From NCBI RefSeq assembly GCF_004339745.1, contig NZ_SMGP01000002.1, forward strand, positions 868,001-932,000: a DNA stretch of 64,000 nt, given 5' to 3'. The DNA comes from Paraburkholderia sp. BL9I2N2. GTDB taxonomy: Bacteria; Pseudomonadota; Gammaproteobacteria; Burkholderiales; Burkholderiaceae. Both the position numbers and the translations under genes were made by a program. Positions 62,260-64,000 of the stretch are shown piece by piece (the stretch's first letter is position 1; each line of letters starts with the position of its first letter). The notes beneath the pieces are model-generated. The model made no database searches. It was not told the DNA's origin and worked only from the letters and a program-made list of their open reading frames with translations.

Positions 62260-62934
62260 TTACGGCCGCGACGCAACCTCGTCCAGATGCTCCAGCAGAT
62301 CGGCGGGATCGTCGTAGACCCGCAGTGCGCCCGCCCGTTCGAGTTCCTCCGTGCCGTACCCGCCCGACAGCAAGCCCACACCCAGCGCACGACAGCGCCG
62401 CGCCGCGAGCATGTCCCAGATGCTGTCGCCGACCACGACCGTGTTTTCGACCGGCACGCCGAGCCGCCCGGCCGCGGCGATGAACAGATCCGGATCCGGT
62501 TTTGCATATTTGACGTCGTCGCGCGTCACGACCACCGCCTTCGCGGGATCGACACCCAGCGCCTCCAGATTGAGCGCCGCCGTCTCCATGCGGCCGCTCG
62601 TCGCCACGGCCCACGGCGTTCCGGCTTGCGTCAACGCGTCGAGCAAGGCGCGCGCGCCCGGCAGCGGACATACCTGCGCGCGCAATCGCTGATAGGCCGC
62701 GGCGTGAGCATGACGAAGACGCTCCACCCGCTCGGCGCTGATTTCCCCATGCGTTTCCCGCAGAAGCTGATTGGTGAAGAGCCCGCCGCTCATGCCGATC
62801 TTGCGGTGAATTCGCCAGACCGACAAGGGAATGCCTTCGCTGTCGAGCGCTTCCTTCCAGGCCAGCACGTGCTGGTAGACGCTGTCGACCAGCGTTCCGT
62901 CGAGATCGAAAAGGAAAGAGGTCTGGATCCGCAT
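62260..62934 (-). CDS. HAD-superfamily phosphatase (subfamily IA)
   Basis: A 224-residue phosphatase. Motif I DLDGTLVDS (residues 10-18) holds the nucleophile Asp, motif II Ser is in AVATSGR, the Lys in AKPDPDLFIAAA, and motif III is GDSIWDMLAARR. The helical cap between about 18 and 90 fits phosphoglycolate phosphatase-like or beta-phosphoglucomutase-like members; the substrate is unknown. It is divergent from the MerR-type gene, with 141 bases between. Confidence 0.88.
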   Translation of the reverse strand: MRIQTSFLFDLDGTLVDSVYQHVLAWKEALDSEGIPLSVWRIHRKIGMSGGLFTNQLLRETHGEISAERVERLRHAHAAAYQRLRAQVCPLPGARALLDALTQAGTPWAVATSGRMETAALNLEALGVDPAKAVVVTRDDVKYAKPDPDLFIAAAGRLGVPVENTVVVGDSIWDMLAARRCRALGVGLLSGGYGTEELERAGALRVYDDPADLLEHLDEVASRP

Positions 62935-63017
62935 GGTGTGCTCCTGTTGATGACTCCGTTCGCCAATATGCCATGTCCCGGGGTTCGCCGGTCGCGCGAA
63001 TACGGCCTCGATTCCCC

Positions 63018-63048
63018 TTGACTCTCACGTGGCGTAAGGTTCTAACCC
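63018..63048 (+). promoter_or_regulatory. MerR-type promoter of the truncated regulator
   Basis: TTGACT (63018-63023), an elongated 19-base spacer and TAACCC (63043-63048). The spacer has a partial dyad CTCACGT-GG-CGTAAG. The long spacer with a dyad is the mark of promoters activated by MerR-family twisting, probably by this protein's ancestor acting on itself. Confidence 0.7.
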
Positions 63049-63075
63049 CAACGTGCACACTGACCGGAGGCTCGA

Positions 63076-63851
63076 ATGCTGTTGAAAGTGGGAGAACTTG
63101 CGAAGCGCAGCGGACTGACCGTCCGCACGCTTCACCACTACGACGCAATCGGACTGCTGACACCTTCGGCACGTGCTGAGAACGGCTACCGGCTCTACGA
63201 CCGCAGCGACGTCGCCCGGCTTCATCAGATCCAGGCGCTGCGCCGTTTCGGACTCGCGCTCGCCAGACGCCGAACCCGGAATGGACCGGACTCATCGGCC
63301 AGGTCCGCACCTTGATGGACAGCGGCGCGCCACCCGAGGGCGACGAGGCGCGCGCCTTGTCGATGCGCTGGATGACGATGCTCGTGCGCGACACGAATGG
63401 CGACCCGCGCCTGCTCGCCAAGCTGAATCTGATGCACGACAACGAACCGTCGATGCAAACGCACATCGGTATTTCGACGCAGTTGCGCGACTATGTGTCG
63501 CGCGCCTTTAGCGAAACCAAGCTGCCGATCTACGAGAAGTATCTGTCGCCCGAGCAGATTCGCTTCATGCGCGCCAATTACGGCAAGCGCGCGATGGAAT
63601 GGCCGCAACTGATGGCCGACGTGCGCGATGCGATCGACGCGGGTGTCGGACCGCAGACATCGCGAGCGCGCGAGCTTGCGCTTCGCTGGCTCGAACTTTT
63701 CAGAAGCTACGCGGGCGACGATCCACGTACGCAGGCCAAGTTCCGCCATGCGCTGCAAACGGAGCCGGAGTTGATGGCCGGCACATGGGCGGATGAAACG
63801 CTGCTCGCTTTCATCCACGAGGCGATGGCGAACGTTGCGCAGCCGCTTTGA
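63076..63851 (+). pseudogene. MerR/TipA-type regulator with internal deletion and frame change
   Basis: The N-terminus is a normal MerR HTH (MLLKVGELAKRSGLTVRTLH, HYDAIGLLTPSARAENGYRL, DRSDVARLHQIQALRRFGLAL), with GGAGG before ATG 63076. After residue 65 the frame shifts and text typical of a TipAS antibiotic-binding domain begins directly (EWTGLIGQVRTLMDSGAPP, ALSMRWMTMLVRDTNGDP, YEKYLSPEQIRFM). The linker and the conserved early TipAS segment, about 80-90 residues in relatives, are missing, so this is an internal deletion rather than a single-base error. Coordinates span both halves; frame 1 ends at 63315, frame 3 runs to TGA 63851. Confidence 0.78.
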
Positions 63852-63969
63852 TGTGACGCGCGGCTTCCCGTCGGTTTCGGCCGGCCGGGAGTTCAGTGGT
63901 CTGAACTGGGTCGATTCTCGCGCTGTGCTGTTCATGCTAGCCTCGTGACTTCCAATAACAGGACGTCGC

Positions 63970-64000
63970 ATGAACACACCTCGATTGCGCCTTCATGGCC
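63970..64000 (+). CDS. Start of an unidentified gene at the window edge
   Basis: ATG 63970 with AGGACG upstream opens a frame (MNTPRLRLHG) cut by the right edge after 10 codons. Too short to identify. Confidence 0.4.
   Translation, partial: MNTPRLRLHG

Overview
The window is high-GC, densely coded DNA from a Burkholderiales beta-proteobacterium, most likely a Paraburkholderia or Burkholderia chromosome. The evidence is the protein families and their gene orders: an llpE-RND-OMF efflux operon next to a LysR regulator as in CeoAB-OpcM/BpeEF-OprC, DUF4148 exported proteins, DUF2970, the giant NAD-glutamate dehydrogenase, and a siroheme reductase paired with DUF934. I see no rRNA, tRNA, IS element, prophage or CRISPR array. 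All assignments come from reading the sequence; no database was searched.

Layout. 1-11.5 kb is a mixed accessory stretch: the tail of a DapA-family aldolase, a degenerate OmpR-type regulator, two MFS carriers, DoxX, VOC, FucU and SnoaL-like small proteins, a HigB/HigA-type toxin-antitoxin pair, an XRE/MmyB regulator, a GNAT enzyme and a frameshifted YeeE/YedE transporter. At 12-13 kb is an isolated flhDC with a good promoter and terminator, followed by a convergent mntH. 14.4-20 kb is a leftward sulfur/methionine block: metQ, an FMN monooxygenase, metN, metI and an SfnB-like flavoprotein that is frameshifted. 20.3-28.6 kb is a multidrug efflux locus (opcM, ceoB, ceoA, llpE, divergent ceoR). 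28.8-39.5 kb holds a DUF4148 protein, a nucleoside permease-like protein, an aldo/keto reductase, a CDF metal transporter, gdhB, an alpha/beta hydrolase and an M14 peptidase.

39.8-43.7 kb carries phnC-phnD-phnE (phosphonate uptake) and an EamA transporter. 43.7-48.1 kb is a GABA module: a GabR-type regulator divergent from gabT-gabD, with repeated TGGCTC boxes between them. 48.3-53.4 kb holds a second MocR-type regulator, DUF2970, a CysI-like reductase with DUF934, an HxlR regulator and a second DUF4148 protein. 53.5-59.5 kb is a carnitine catabolic locus in the order known from Pseudomonas: cdhR, then caiX-cdhC-cdhA-cdhB-hocS. 59.5-62 kb encodes a two-component pair resembling LqsS/CqsS and LqsR. 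The window ends with a HAD phosphatase, a MerR/TipA regulator that has lost its middle, and the first codons of a further gene.

No clearly undescribed large system is visible. The best leads are three broken genes (two with a one-base change in a homopolymer, one with an internal deletion), several strong dyad operators beside regulators, a hydrolase with Asp at the nucleophile position, a response regulator lacking its acidic pocket, and a LqsR-like receiver with a long insertion.
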